NCBI RefSeq assembly: GCF_001557875.1
Contig: NZ_LNRF01000006.1
Coordinates: forward strand, 224,027-288,026
Source of the DNA: Vibrio splendidus
GTDB lineage: Bacteria > Pseudomonadota > Gammaproteobacteria > Enterobacterales > Vibrionaceae
Direction: 5' to 3'
DNA length: 64,000 nt
Part shown: positions 57,537 to 64,000 of the stretch, one piece after another
Numbering within the stretch: the stretch's first letter is position 1
Layout of the letters: each line of letters begins with the position of its first letter
Translations under genes and position numbers: made by a program
The notes under the pieces: generated by a model
Database searches by the model: none
Seen by the model: only the letters and a program-made list of their open reading frames with translations
What the model was told of the DNA's origin: nothing

Positions 57537-60500
57537 TTAGTTAATGTTTGGCCCTAACCACTTCTCGGCTTCTAACATGTCCCAACCTTTACGGTCAGCA
57601 TAGCTATCCACTTGATCCTGTTGAATCTGGGCAATTGCGAAGTATCTAGCATCAGGGTGTGAGAAATACATACCAGACACCGAAGCACCTGGCCACATTG
57701 CATAGCTCGTGGTTAACGACATGTCGATTGCCTTTTCAACATCCATCAACTCCCACAAAGTGCCTTTCTCTGTATGCTCTGGGCAAGCAGGGTAACCCGG
57801 GGCAGGGCGAATACCTTGGTATTTTTCTCGAATCAAATCGTCGTTAGACAAATCCTCATCTGGCGAGTAACCCCAAATATCCTTTCTCACTTCTTTATGC
57901 AGATACTCCGCGAACGCTTCAGCCAATCGGTCAGCAACCGCCTGAATCATGATTGCGTTGTAGTCATCACCATTGGCTTTGTATTCATCAGCCAGCTCAC
58001 GCTCACCAATACCTCCCGTTACCGCAAAACCACCAATCCAGTCCGCTTTACCACTTTCTTTTGGCGCAATGTAATCTGACAGGCAATAGTTAAAGCCTTT
58101 TGGTTTCTCTGTCTGTTGACGAAGGTTGTGTAGAACCTTTAGGACTTCGGTGCGAGATTCATCGGTATACACCTCAATATCATCACCAACACTGTTTGCT
58201 GGGAACATGGCACACATGCCACGCGCTTCAAGCAACTTATCTTTCTCTACGCGATCCAGTAAATCATTGGCATCTTTGAATAAACGTTTTGCTTCTTCAC
58301 CCACTTCTTCATGATCGAGAATGGCTGGGTATTTACCAACCAATGACCATGTCATAAAGAATGGAGTCCAATCGATGTACTGACGCAAAGTCGCCACATC
58401 AAAATCTTTGAAAATGTGAACTCCCGGTTTAGCGGGTGCCGGCGGCGTATACGCATCCCAATCGATAGCGACTTTATTGGCACGAGCTTTCTCTAGTGTG
58501 ACAGGCTTAGTGCGCGGCTTCTTACGATTGTGCTGATCTCGAACGCGATCATAGTCGATATCCAGCTTCTCAACGAAAGCGGGCTTCAATTCATCAGAAA
58601 GTAGTGAAGTACAAACACCCACAGCTCGCGAGGCATTGTTTACGTATACAACAGGCTCTGAATAATTTTGTTCAATCTTAACTGCTGTGTGAGCTTTAGA
58701 TGTGGTTGCACCGCCAATCAGAAGAGGCAGCTTGAAACCCTGTCTTTCCATCTCTTTAGCAACATGTACCATTTCATCAAGAGACGGTGTAATCAGTCCA
58801 GACAGGCCAATAATGTCGACATTCTCTTCTTTAGCTACCTTGAGAATCTTCTCACAAGAAACCATTACGCCTAAATCGATAATCTCGTAGTTATTACACT
58901 GTAAAACCACACCAACGATATTTTTACCGATATCGTGAACATCGCCTTTAACAGTCGCTAACAAAATCTTACCGTTAGTTGCGCCCACTTCTTTGGATGC
59001 ATTGATGAATGGTTCTAAGTGGGCAACCGCTTGTTTCATCACACGCGCAGACTTTACAACCTGTGGTAAGAACATCTTACCTTCACCAAATAGGTCACCA
59101 ACAACGTTCATGCCGTCCATCAGAGGACCTTCAATCACTTCAATAGGACGAGAGGCATTAACACGAGCTTCTTCGGTATCTTCAACAATAAAGTCGGTGA
59201 TACCTTTTACCAAAGAGTGCTCTAAACGCTTCTCTACAGGCCAAGTTCGCCACTCTAACGCAGATTTATCTTCAACCTTGCCGACTGCACGCTCTAGATA
59301 TTCAGTAGCCATATCCAGCAAGCGCTCCGTCGAATCATCACGGCGGTTTAGTACTACATCTTCTACGGCGTCACGCAGGTCTTCTGGAACATTATCGTAA
59401 ATTTCTAATTGACCAGCGTTTACAATGCCCATATCCATACCGTTCTTAAAACAGTGGTATAGGAATACTGCGTGGATTGCCTCACGAACGTAATTGTTGC
59501 CGCGGAATGAGAACGACACGTTCGACACGCCACCAGAGATCATCGCATGTGGCAGATCGCGTTTGATGTCCCCAACTGCCTCAATGAAATCAACCGCATA
59601 GTTATTGTGTTCATCGATACCAGTAGCCACTGCGAAGATGTTCGGGTCAAAAATGATATCTTCTGGCGGGAAACCAACTTCATCAATAAGAATGTTGTAG
59701 GCATTGGTACAGATCTCGACTTTGCGTTCTCGAGTATCGGCTTGTCCAACTTCATCAAACGCCATCACGATGACGGCTGCACCATAGCGACGAACTAACT
59801 TGGCTTGCTCGACAAACTTCTCTTTACCTTCTTTTAGAGATATTGAGTTAACAATGCCTTTGCCTTGAATACATTTCAGACCAGCTTCGATAACTTCCCA
59901 CTTAGAAGAGTCGACCATGACTGGCACTTTCGATATCTCTGGTTCAGACGCACATAGATTAAGGAATTTAACCATACACGCCTCAGCATCTAGCATCCCT
60001 TCATCCATGTTGATATCGATAATTTGAGCACCGTTCTCAACTTGCTCTCGAGCAACACTCAAGGCTTCATCGTAAAGCTCTTCCTTAATAAGGCGCTTAA
60101 AGCGAGCTGAGCCCGTAACATTGGTACGCTCACCCACATTCACGAATAAAGATTCTTTAGCAATCGTCAGAGGCTCTAGCCCCGAAAGGCGACAAGAAAC
60201 CGGTAAGTCTGGCAATTGACGCGGCGTTACACCTTCAACAGCCTCAGCCATTTGGCGGATATGCTCTGGAGTAGTGCCACAACAACCACCAATTAGGTTC
60301 AAGAAACCACTTTCAGCCCATTCTTTAACGTGTTCGGCCATATCTTCAGGAGAAAGGTCATACTCACCAAATGCGTTAGGTAACCCCGCGTTAGGGTGAG
60401 CCGAAACATTGCATTCTGAGATGCGAGACATCTCGCCAACATACTCACGCAGTTCGTCAGGGCCTAGAGCACAATTCAGTCCAAATGAGATAGGTTTAAC

Positions 60501-61214
60501 ATGACGAAGGGCATTATAGAATGCTTCTGTTGTCTGCCCTGAAAGCGTACGACCTGATGCATCAGTGATGGTACCGGAGATCATCACTGGAAGAGTAGTA
60601 CCCACTTCTTCAAAAACAGATTCAACGGCAAAAGCACACGCTTTCGCGTTCAACGTATCGAAGATAGTCTCGATAAGAATAAGATCTGAGCCACCCTTAA
60701 TCAGCGCACGGGTCGATTCAGAATAGGCTTCAACCAATTCGTCAAAGCTAACATTACGGTACCCTGGATCATTTACATCAGGCGAGATAGAACAAGTTCG
60801 GTTGGTTGGGCCTAACACACCCGCAACAAAGCGAGGCTTGTCTGGAGTCTTTGCTGTCCACTCATCAGCCGCGTCACGAGCAAGCTTGGCAGCAGCAAAG
60901 TTAATTTCTTCACTAAGGCTTTCCATATCATAGTCGGCCATAGCGATGGTTGTAGCGTTAAAGGTATTGGTTTCGAGGATGTCAGCCCCAGCTTCCAAGT
61001 ATTTTGAATGGATATCTTTGATAAGCTTAGGCTGCGTAAGAACTAAAAGGTCATTGTTGCCTTTTAAGTCACTGTGCCAATCAGCAAAGCGTTCACCACG
61101 ATAGTCTTGCTCTTCCAATTTATAATCCTGAATCATGGTACCCATGCCACCATCAATCAGTAAAATTCGTTGCTTCAACAGAGCGTCAATCTTTTGCCTT
61201 ACATTACTTCCCAC
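57537..61214 (-). CDS. metH: Cobalamin-dependent methionine synthase
   Basis: MetH transfers a methyl group from methyltetrahydrofolate to homocysteine through cobalamin. The 1225-residue protein has all four modules. The homocysteine domain begins [17 protein letters not shown] and carries zinc ligands in GLNCALGP and [12 protein letters not shown]. The folate domain contains [19 protein letters not shown]. The B12 domain has [14 protein letters not shown], whose His ligates cobalt, and [12 protein letters not shown]. The C-terminal activation domain has [15 protein letters not shown], which binds AdoMet. The start is GTG with TGAGG seven bases upstream. A MetJ-type operator lies about 50 bp upstream. 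Confidence 0.98.
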   Translation of the reverse strand: MGSNVRQKIDALLKQRILLIDGGMGTMIQDYKLEEQDYRGERFADWHSDLKGNNDLLVLTQPKLIKDIHSKYLEAGADILETNTFNATTIAMADYDMESLSEEINFAAAKLARDAADEWTAKTPDKPRFVAGVLGPTNRTCSISPDVNDPGYRNVSFDELVEAYSESTRALIKGGSDLILIETIFDTLNAKACAFAVESVFEEVGTTLPVMISGTITDASGRTLSGQTTEAFYNALRHVKPISFGLNCALGPDELREYVGEMSRISECNVSAHPNAGLPNAFGEYDLSPEDMAEHVKEWAESGFLNLIGGCCGTTPEHIRQMAEAVEGVTPRQLPDLPVSCRLSGLEPLTIAKESLFVNVGERTNVTGSARFKRLIKEELYDEALSVAREQVENGAQIIDINMDEGMLDAEACMVKFLNLCASEPEISKVPVMVDSSKWEVIEAGLKCIQGKGIVNSISLKEGKEKFVEQAKLVRRYGAAVIVMAFDEVGQADTRERKVEICTNAYNILIDEVGFPPEDIIFDPNIFAVATGIDEHNNYAVDFIEAVGDIKRDLPHAMISGGVSNVSFSFRGNNYVREAIHAVFLYHCFKNGMDMGIVNAGQLEIYDNVPEDLRDAVEDVVLNRRDDSTERLLDMATEYLERAVGKVEDKSALEWRTWPVEKRLEHSLVKGITDFIVEDTEEARVNASRPIEVIEGPLMDGMNVVGDLFGEGKMFLPQVVKSARVMKQAVAHLEPFINASKEVGATNGKILLATVKGDVHDIGKNIVGVVLQCNNYEIIDLGVMVSCEKILKVAKEENVDIIGLSGLITPSLDEMVHVAKEMERQGFKLPLLIGGATTSKAHTAVKIEQNYSEPVVYVNNASRAVGVCTSLLSDELKPAFVEKLDIDYDRVRDQHNRKKPRTKPVTLEKARANKVAIDWDAYTPPAPAKPGVHIFKDFDVATLRQYIDWTPFFMTWSLVGKYPAILDHEEVGEEAKRLFKDANDLLDRVEKDKLLEARGMCAMFPANSVGDDIEVYTDESRTEVLKVLHNLRQQTEKPKGFNYCLSDYIAPKESGKADWIGGFAVTGGIGERELADEYKANGDDYNAIMIQAVADRLAEAFAEYLHKEVRKDIWGYSPDEDLSNDDLIREKYQGIRPAPGYPACPEHTEKGTLWELMDVEKAIDMSLTTSYAMWPGASVSGMYFSHPDARYFAIAQIQQDQVDSYADRKGWDMLEAEKWLGPNIN

Positions 61215-61264
61215 GGTACAACCTCATTCCTTTAATTATCCCTCCATCCTATCACACATTAAAA

Positions 61265-61280
61265 AGGAGTCTAGACGTCT
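61265..61280. promoter_or_regulatory. MetJ operator (met boxes) upstream of metH
   Basis: AGACGTCT at 61273-61280 is a perfect MetJ half-operator, directly adjoined by AGGAGTCT (61265-61272), a 6-of-8 match. MetJ binds tandem 8-bp met boxes with S-adenosylmethionine as corepressor. The site is 50-65 bp upstream of the metH GTG. The surrounding 169-bp gap also contains TGAA-N5-TTA (about 61287), a weak MetR-like element. Confidence 0.72.
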
Positions 61281-61383
61281 AAAAAATGAAATTGATTACC
61301 GACTCATGACAAAAAAATGTTTGCTATTTGAGCATGAGACAACGAAAATTCATATTCATACTTTGTTACATATTGGAATCCCA

Positions 61384-62664
61384 ATGTCGGTCTATTACAC
61401 CTTATGCTTCTTGTCCGCTGCAGCCATGCTTATTGCTTTCGTGAATACCAAAATTGGTAAAATGCAGACAACCATCGCCATCACAGCTGGCTCAATGATG
61501 TTATCTCTATTGATTATCATTGCGGGACAAAACAATTGGTTCCAATTGGCTGACATCGCCTCAGAAACCGTTGCCAGTATCAACTTTGAAGATTTCTTAC
61601 TTAAGGGAATCTTGGGGTTCTTGCTCTTTGCCGGTGGTTTGGGGATTAAATTACCAAACCTAAAAGACCAGAAGTGGGAAATAACAGTACTCGCATTAGG
61701 TGCAACACTGTTTTCAACCTTCTTTATCGGTTTTGTACTTTACGGGTTCTGTCAGTTCATTGGTATTCAATTTGATCTAATTTACTGTCTACTGTTTGGC
61801 TCTCTAATCTCCCCAACCGATCCAATTGCCGTGTTAGCAATAGTAAAGAAGCTAGATGCTCCAAGAAGAATCTCTACTCAAATCGAGGGAGAATCTCTAT
61901 TCAACGATGGTTTTGGCTTAGTTATCTTCGTAACCCTATTTACTATCGCATTCGGCACAGAAGCGCCGACTGTTGGCAGTGTTACCATGTTATTCGTCCA
62001 AGAGGCGATTGGCGGCATCGTCTACGGTTTTGTTTTAGGTCTTGTATTCCATTACCTAATCAGCAACACCGATGACCACTCGATGGAGTTGCTATTAACC
62101 ATCGGTATCCCAACTGCTGGTTATGCGTTTGCTGAAGTTCTACATGTATCAGGACCATTAGCAATGGTGGTATCAGGTATCATGATTGGTAACTGGACTC
62201 GCTTTATCGGATTCTCAAAAGAGAGTGAAGATCACCTAGATCATTTCTGGGAATTGATAGATGAATTCTTAAACGGCGTATTATTCCTGTTAATTGGTAT
62301 GTCGATGCTGCTATTCAAATTCCACCAAGAAGACTGGATCTTAATGGCGTTCGCAGTCCCTCTAGTATTGAGTGCACGCTACTTGAGTGTTTTCTTGTCT
62401 TACATCGGATTTAAACGCTTTAGAACTTACAACCCATGGTCGATTAAGATTCTAACTTGGGGTGGCTTGCGTGGTGGTTTAGCATTAGCGATGGCACTTT
62501 CAATCCCTTCTGGTATCTGGGTAATTGAAGACAAAGCAATAGATGTAAAAGAGATAATCCTTGTCATGACATATGCAGTTGTTGTGTTCTCTATTCTAGT
62601 TCAAGGCTCAACAATCACTCCTATGATAGAGAAAGCAAAACAAGCAGAGAAAGAGCTAGATTAA
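61384..62664 (+). CDS. Na+/H+ antiporter, CPA1 family
   Basis: This polytopic inner-membrane protein exchanges Na+ (or K+) for protons. The 426-residue protein has about 12 TM helices and the CPA1 signature SLISPTDPIAVLAIVKKL, with the ion-binding Asp, followed by IEGESLFNDGFGLVIF. GGLRGGLALAMALS near the C-terminus is also conserved in CPA1 exchangers. The start at 61384 is preferred because upstream in-frame codons overlap metH and the sequence there is not membrane-like. It is divergent from metH. Confidence 0.9.
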   Translation: MSVYYTLCFLSAAAMLIAFVNTKIGKMQTTIAITAGSMMLSLLIIIAGQNNWFQLADIASETVASINFEDFLLKGILGFLLFAGGLGIKLPNLKDQKWEITVLALGATLFSTFFIGFVLYGFCQFIGIQFDLIYCLLFGSLISPTDPIAVLAIVKKLDAPRRISTQIEGESLFNDGFGLVIFVTLFTIAFGTEAPTVGSVTMLFVQEAIGGIVYGFVLGLVFHYLISNTDDHSMELLLTIGIPTAGYAFAEVLHVSGPLAMVVSGIMIGNWTRFIGFSKESEDHLDHFWELIDEFLNGVLFLLIGMSMLLFKFHQEDWILMAFAVPLVLSARYLSVFLSYIGFKRFRTYNPWSIKILTWGGLRGGLALAMALSIPSGIWVIEDKAIDVKEIILVMTYAVVVFSILVQGSTITPMIEKAKQAEKELD

Positions 62665-62681
62665 CACCTAGATAGATCAAC

Positions 62682-62712
62682 CAAGGCCGCCTACTTTAGG
62701 TGGCCTTTTTTA
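62682..62712 (+). terminator. Terminator after the CPA1 antiporter
   Basis: AAGGCCGCCTA-CTT-TAGGTGGCCTTTTTT forms a stem with one mismatch and a T-tract, just after the stop codon. Confidence 0.87.
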
Positions 62713-63103
62713 TACGTAATGAAAGTCAAACTCACCAATTCCCTCACTGAAGCTATCGCTGAAGGGTATACGTGGAACATAGAGCTTGTATCGATATTTG
62801 ATACCGCTAGTATTTGAGTAATCAAAAACTTTAATGTGGGGGAGGACTAAATTTGGCCAGAACTCTTTCTGGAGGTTAAGTCATACAGAGAACTCGTTCT
62901 TCTGCGCCATCGCTAGTCTACCGATAAACCACTTCCAAGATTATATAAGTATCAATCGACGGCCTCACCTTTCACCTGGAAACACAAATAACGGGACTCA
63001 ATGTCTCGCTAGAGTAGCGTTAGTTATTAACTAGCAGAGCTACAGAAGCAAAATGATTGTTGAGCTAAAGGAGTACTTGGTGCTTCCAGCGTTACTTCTA
63101 ATA

Positions 63104-63178
63104 AAGGCCTCTAGCATTTCTGCCGGGACGCGCAGTCTAGAACCTTAAATATGGCAGGGTTCGAATGAGCCGGCACTT
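63104..63178 (-). pseudogene. Decayed tRNA-Trp 3'-end/terminator copy (unit A)
   Basis: AAGGCCTCTAGCATTTCTGC (63104-63123) matches the terminator of the intact tRNA-Trp with one inserted base, and CCTTAAATATGGCAGGG (63143-63159) matches its junction with the tRNA 3' end, including the CCA complement TGG. The tRNA body that should follow has eroded to GTTCGAATGAGCC and further tRNA-like scraps up to about 63215. Confidence 0.55.
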
Positions 63179-63257
63179 CGGAGATTCGACCGAGCTGACG
63201 AGCCTGGGAGACGTCTAGTTCACCCAAGTCCCAGCCTTTTTACTGAGGCTTTGTGTA

Positions 63258-63345
63258 TGGCAGGAGTAGAGGCCTCCCCCCCCCAAAAAAAAAACACGTG
63301 CTGTTTTGATAAGTCGGAGAATCCGCTGCTTTGCTAATGGCGTAT
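63258..63345 (-). pseudogene. Decayed tRNA-Trp copy (unit B)
   Basis: The segment starts TGGCAGGAGTAGAG, 12 of 14 identical to the 3' end of the intact tRNA-Trp complement, and ends with AATCCGCTGCTTTGCTAAT (63320-63338), nearly identical to its anticodon-arm and D-arm part. In between, the T-arm and anticodon loop are replaced by nine C and ten A in a row and unrelated bases, so no functional tRNA can form. Confidence 0.6.
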
Positions 63346-63361
63346 ATTAGATTCAGAAAGC

Positions 63362-63392
63362 AAAAAGGCTCTAGCATTTCTGCTAGAGCCTT
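63362..63392 (-). terminator. Terminator of the rRNA-tRNA operon after tRNA-Trp
   Basis: On the minus strand AAGGCTCTAGCA-GAAA-TGCTAGAGCCTTTTT is a perfect 12-bp stem with a GAAA loop and T-tract, 4 bases after the tRNA-Trp 3' end. Confidence 0.9.
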
Positions 63393-63396
63393 AATA

Positions 63397-63473
<77 letters not shown>

Positions 63474-63498
63474 AAAACTTTTTACTACTTCAGATTCG

Positions 63499-63523
63499 AA
63501 AAAACCTCGCACTAGGCGAGGTT
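63499..63523 (-). terminator. Hairpin with U-tract between tRNA-Asp and tRNA-Trp
   Basis: On the minus strand AACCTCGC-CTAGT-GCGAGGTT is followed by TTTT. It looks like a full intrinsic terminator lying between two tRNA genes of the same operon, so tRNA-Trp may be transcribed only by antiterminated or read-through polymerase. It might instead serve as an RNA processing site. Confidence 0.72.
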
Positions 63524-63533
63524 ATCGAATAAG

Positions 63534-63610
63534 TGGCGGAGTGGACGGGACTCGAACCCGCGACCCCCGGCGTGACAGGCCGGTATTCTAACCAACTGAA
63601 CTACCACTCC
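63534..63610 (-). tRNA. tRNA-Asp (anticodon GTC)
   Basis: The complement starts GGAGTGGTAGTTCAGTTGGT and folds as a standard 77-base tRNA with encoded CCA. The anticodon arm CCGGC-CTGTCAC-GCCGG gives GTC. It closely follows E. coli tRNA-Asp and sits just after 5S rRNA. Confidence 0.97.
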
Positions 63611-63652
63611 GCAGTGGAATACTTGTCGTCGCTGACAAGTGTTCAAATTTAA

Positions 63653-63771
63653 AGCCTGGCGATGTCCTACTCTCACATGGGGAAGCCCCACACTACCATC
63701 GGCGCTATTGTGTTTCACTTCTGAGTTCGGCATGGAATCAGGTGGGTCCACAATGCTATGGTCGCCAAGCA
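63653..63771 (-). rRNA. rrf: 5S ribosomal RNA
   Basis: The complement begins TGCTTGGCGACCATAGC, contains CATGCCGAACTCAGAAGTGA and GCGCCGATGGTAGTGTGGGG, and ends CGCCAGGC, which is 5S rRNA of about 119 bases. It lies between 23S (about 127-base spacer) and tRNA-Asp. Confidence 0.97.
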
Positions 63772-63898
63772 AATTTTGCTTTTACTTTCAGCTTTTTTAA
63801 AAACTGAAGGCAAAATAATCTGGAAAACTGTATTTAAAAGTCTCTTTCAAACTCATTCAAGGTCTGTCTTTGAGTCCACAAAACCCCTTGGGTGTTGT

Positions 63899-64000
63899 AT
63901 GGTTAAGCCTCACGGGCAATTAGTACAGGTTAGCTCAATGCCTCGCAGCACTTACACACCCTGCCTATCAACGTCGTAGTCTACGACAACCCTTTAGGAC
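63899..64000 (-). rRNA. rrl: 23S ribosomal RNA, 3' end (cut by window edge)
   Basis: The complement from the window edge contains CTACGACGTTGATAGGC and GTGTAAGTGCTGCGAGGC, then GAGCTAACCTGTACTAATTG and the terminal CCGTGAGGCTTAACC, the 3' end of bacterial 23S rRNA. The exact 3' base is placed by comparison with E. coli. The rest of the gene lies beyond the window. Confidence 0.95.

Larger units (their letters stand above)
62713..63396. other. Non-coding region between the antiporter gene and the tRNA genes
   Basis: No credible protein gene is visible in 684 bp: possible ORFs are under 70 codons, lack ribosome binding sites, and resemble nothing I know. On the minus strand around 62865-62935 a short open segment reads WKWFIGRLAMAQKNEFSV before a stop and could be the remnant of a gene. 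The right half (from 63104) holds decayed copies of the tRNA-Trp/terminator unit, listed separately. Confidence 0.55.

Noticed and set aside
62834..63034. A 66-codon open frame on the plus strand
   Set aside because: It has no ribosome binding site and its product resembles nothing known. The region looks like decayed intergenic sequence.

Overview
The window is ordinary chromosomal core sequence of a Vibrio. The evidence is a complete mannose-sensitive haemagglutinin (MSHA) type IV pilus locus running straight into mreBCD, the order csrD-ssb-qstR-galU-uvrA-pglL, an mdh/argR divergent pair followed by a TAXI-type TRAP transporter, and an rRNA operon ending in 5S, tRNA-Asp and tRNA-Trp. The gene order matches the published V. 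cholerae layout, but protein details and intergenic sequence suggest another species, possibly of the Splendidus or Harveyi clades (inference). I see no insertion sequence, prophage, integron cassette or CRISPR array.

Layout, left to right. 1-1.5 kb: 5' end of rplU, divergent from ispB. 1.5-3.6 kb: a 63-residue unknown protein, mdh, and divergent argR with candidate ARG boxes. 3.9-8.3 kb: a TAXI substrate-binding protein, a fused TRAP permease and a UspA-like protein. 8.3-16.4 kb: a 2-hydroxyacid dehydrogenase, rluA, an atypical Nramp homologue, rapA and a PIN-PhoH ATPase. 16.5-27.3 kb (all minus): mreB, mreC, mreD, maf/yhdE, rng, yhdP, a nitrilase-family hydrolase and tldD, the conserved cell-shape and envelope cluster. 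27.5-46.8 kb (all minus): csrD(mshH) and mshI, J, K, L, M, N, E, G, F, B, A, C, D, O, P, Q, which is the whole MSHA machine. 47.0-54.4 kb: ssb, the competence/T6SS regulator qstR, galU, uvrA with a near-perfect LexA box, and a PglL-type O-oligosaccharyltransferase. 54.4-62.7 kb: a class V aminotransferase, lysC behind a lysine riboswitch, metH with a MetJ operator, and a CPA1 Na+/H+ antiporter. 62.7-64 kb: about 700 bp of non-coding sequence with decayed tRNA-Trp copies, then tRNA-Trp, tRNA-Asp, 5S and the 3' end of 23S rRNA on the minus strand.

How the genes work together. The MSHA locus encodes the inner-membrane platform (MshG, I, J, K), the c-di-GMP-responsive extension ATPase (MshE), the AAA ATPase MshM, the accessory protein MshN, the secretin MshL, the major pilin MshA, the minor pilins MshB, C, D, O, the accessory proteins MshP and MshF, and the large MshQ. 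csrD adds a link to the Csr system. lysC and metH both serve the aspartate family and both carry end-product control sequences (lysine riboswitch, MetJ operator).

I found no convincing new multi-gene system. The best leads are local: an in-frame 42-bp tandem duplication in the active-site loop of Maf; eroded tandem copies of the tRNA-Trp/terminator unit downstream of the rRNA operon; an Nramp homologue in which the DPGN metal-binding motif reads GGSH; a TRAP permease with a PDZ-like C-terminal extension next to a UspA that lacks its nucleotide-binding glycines; and a possible 21-codon ORF behind a CRP-like site.
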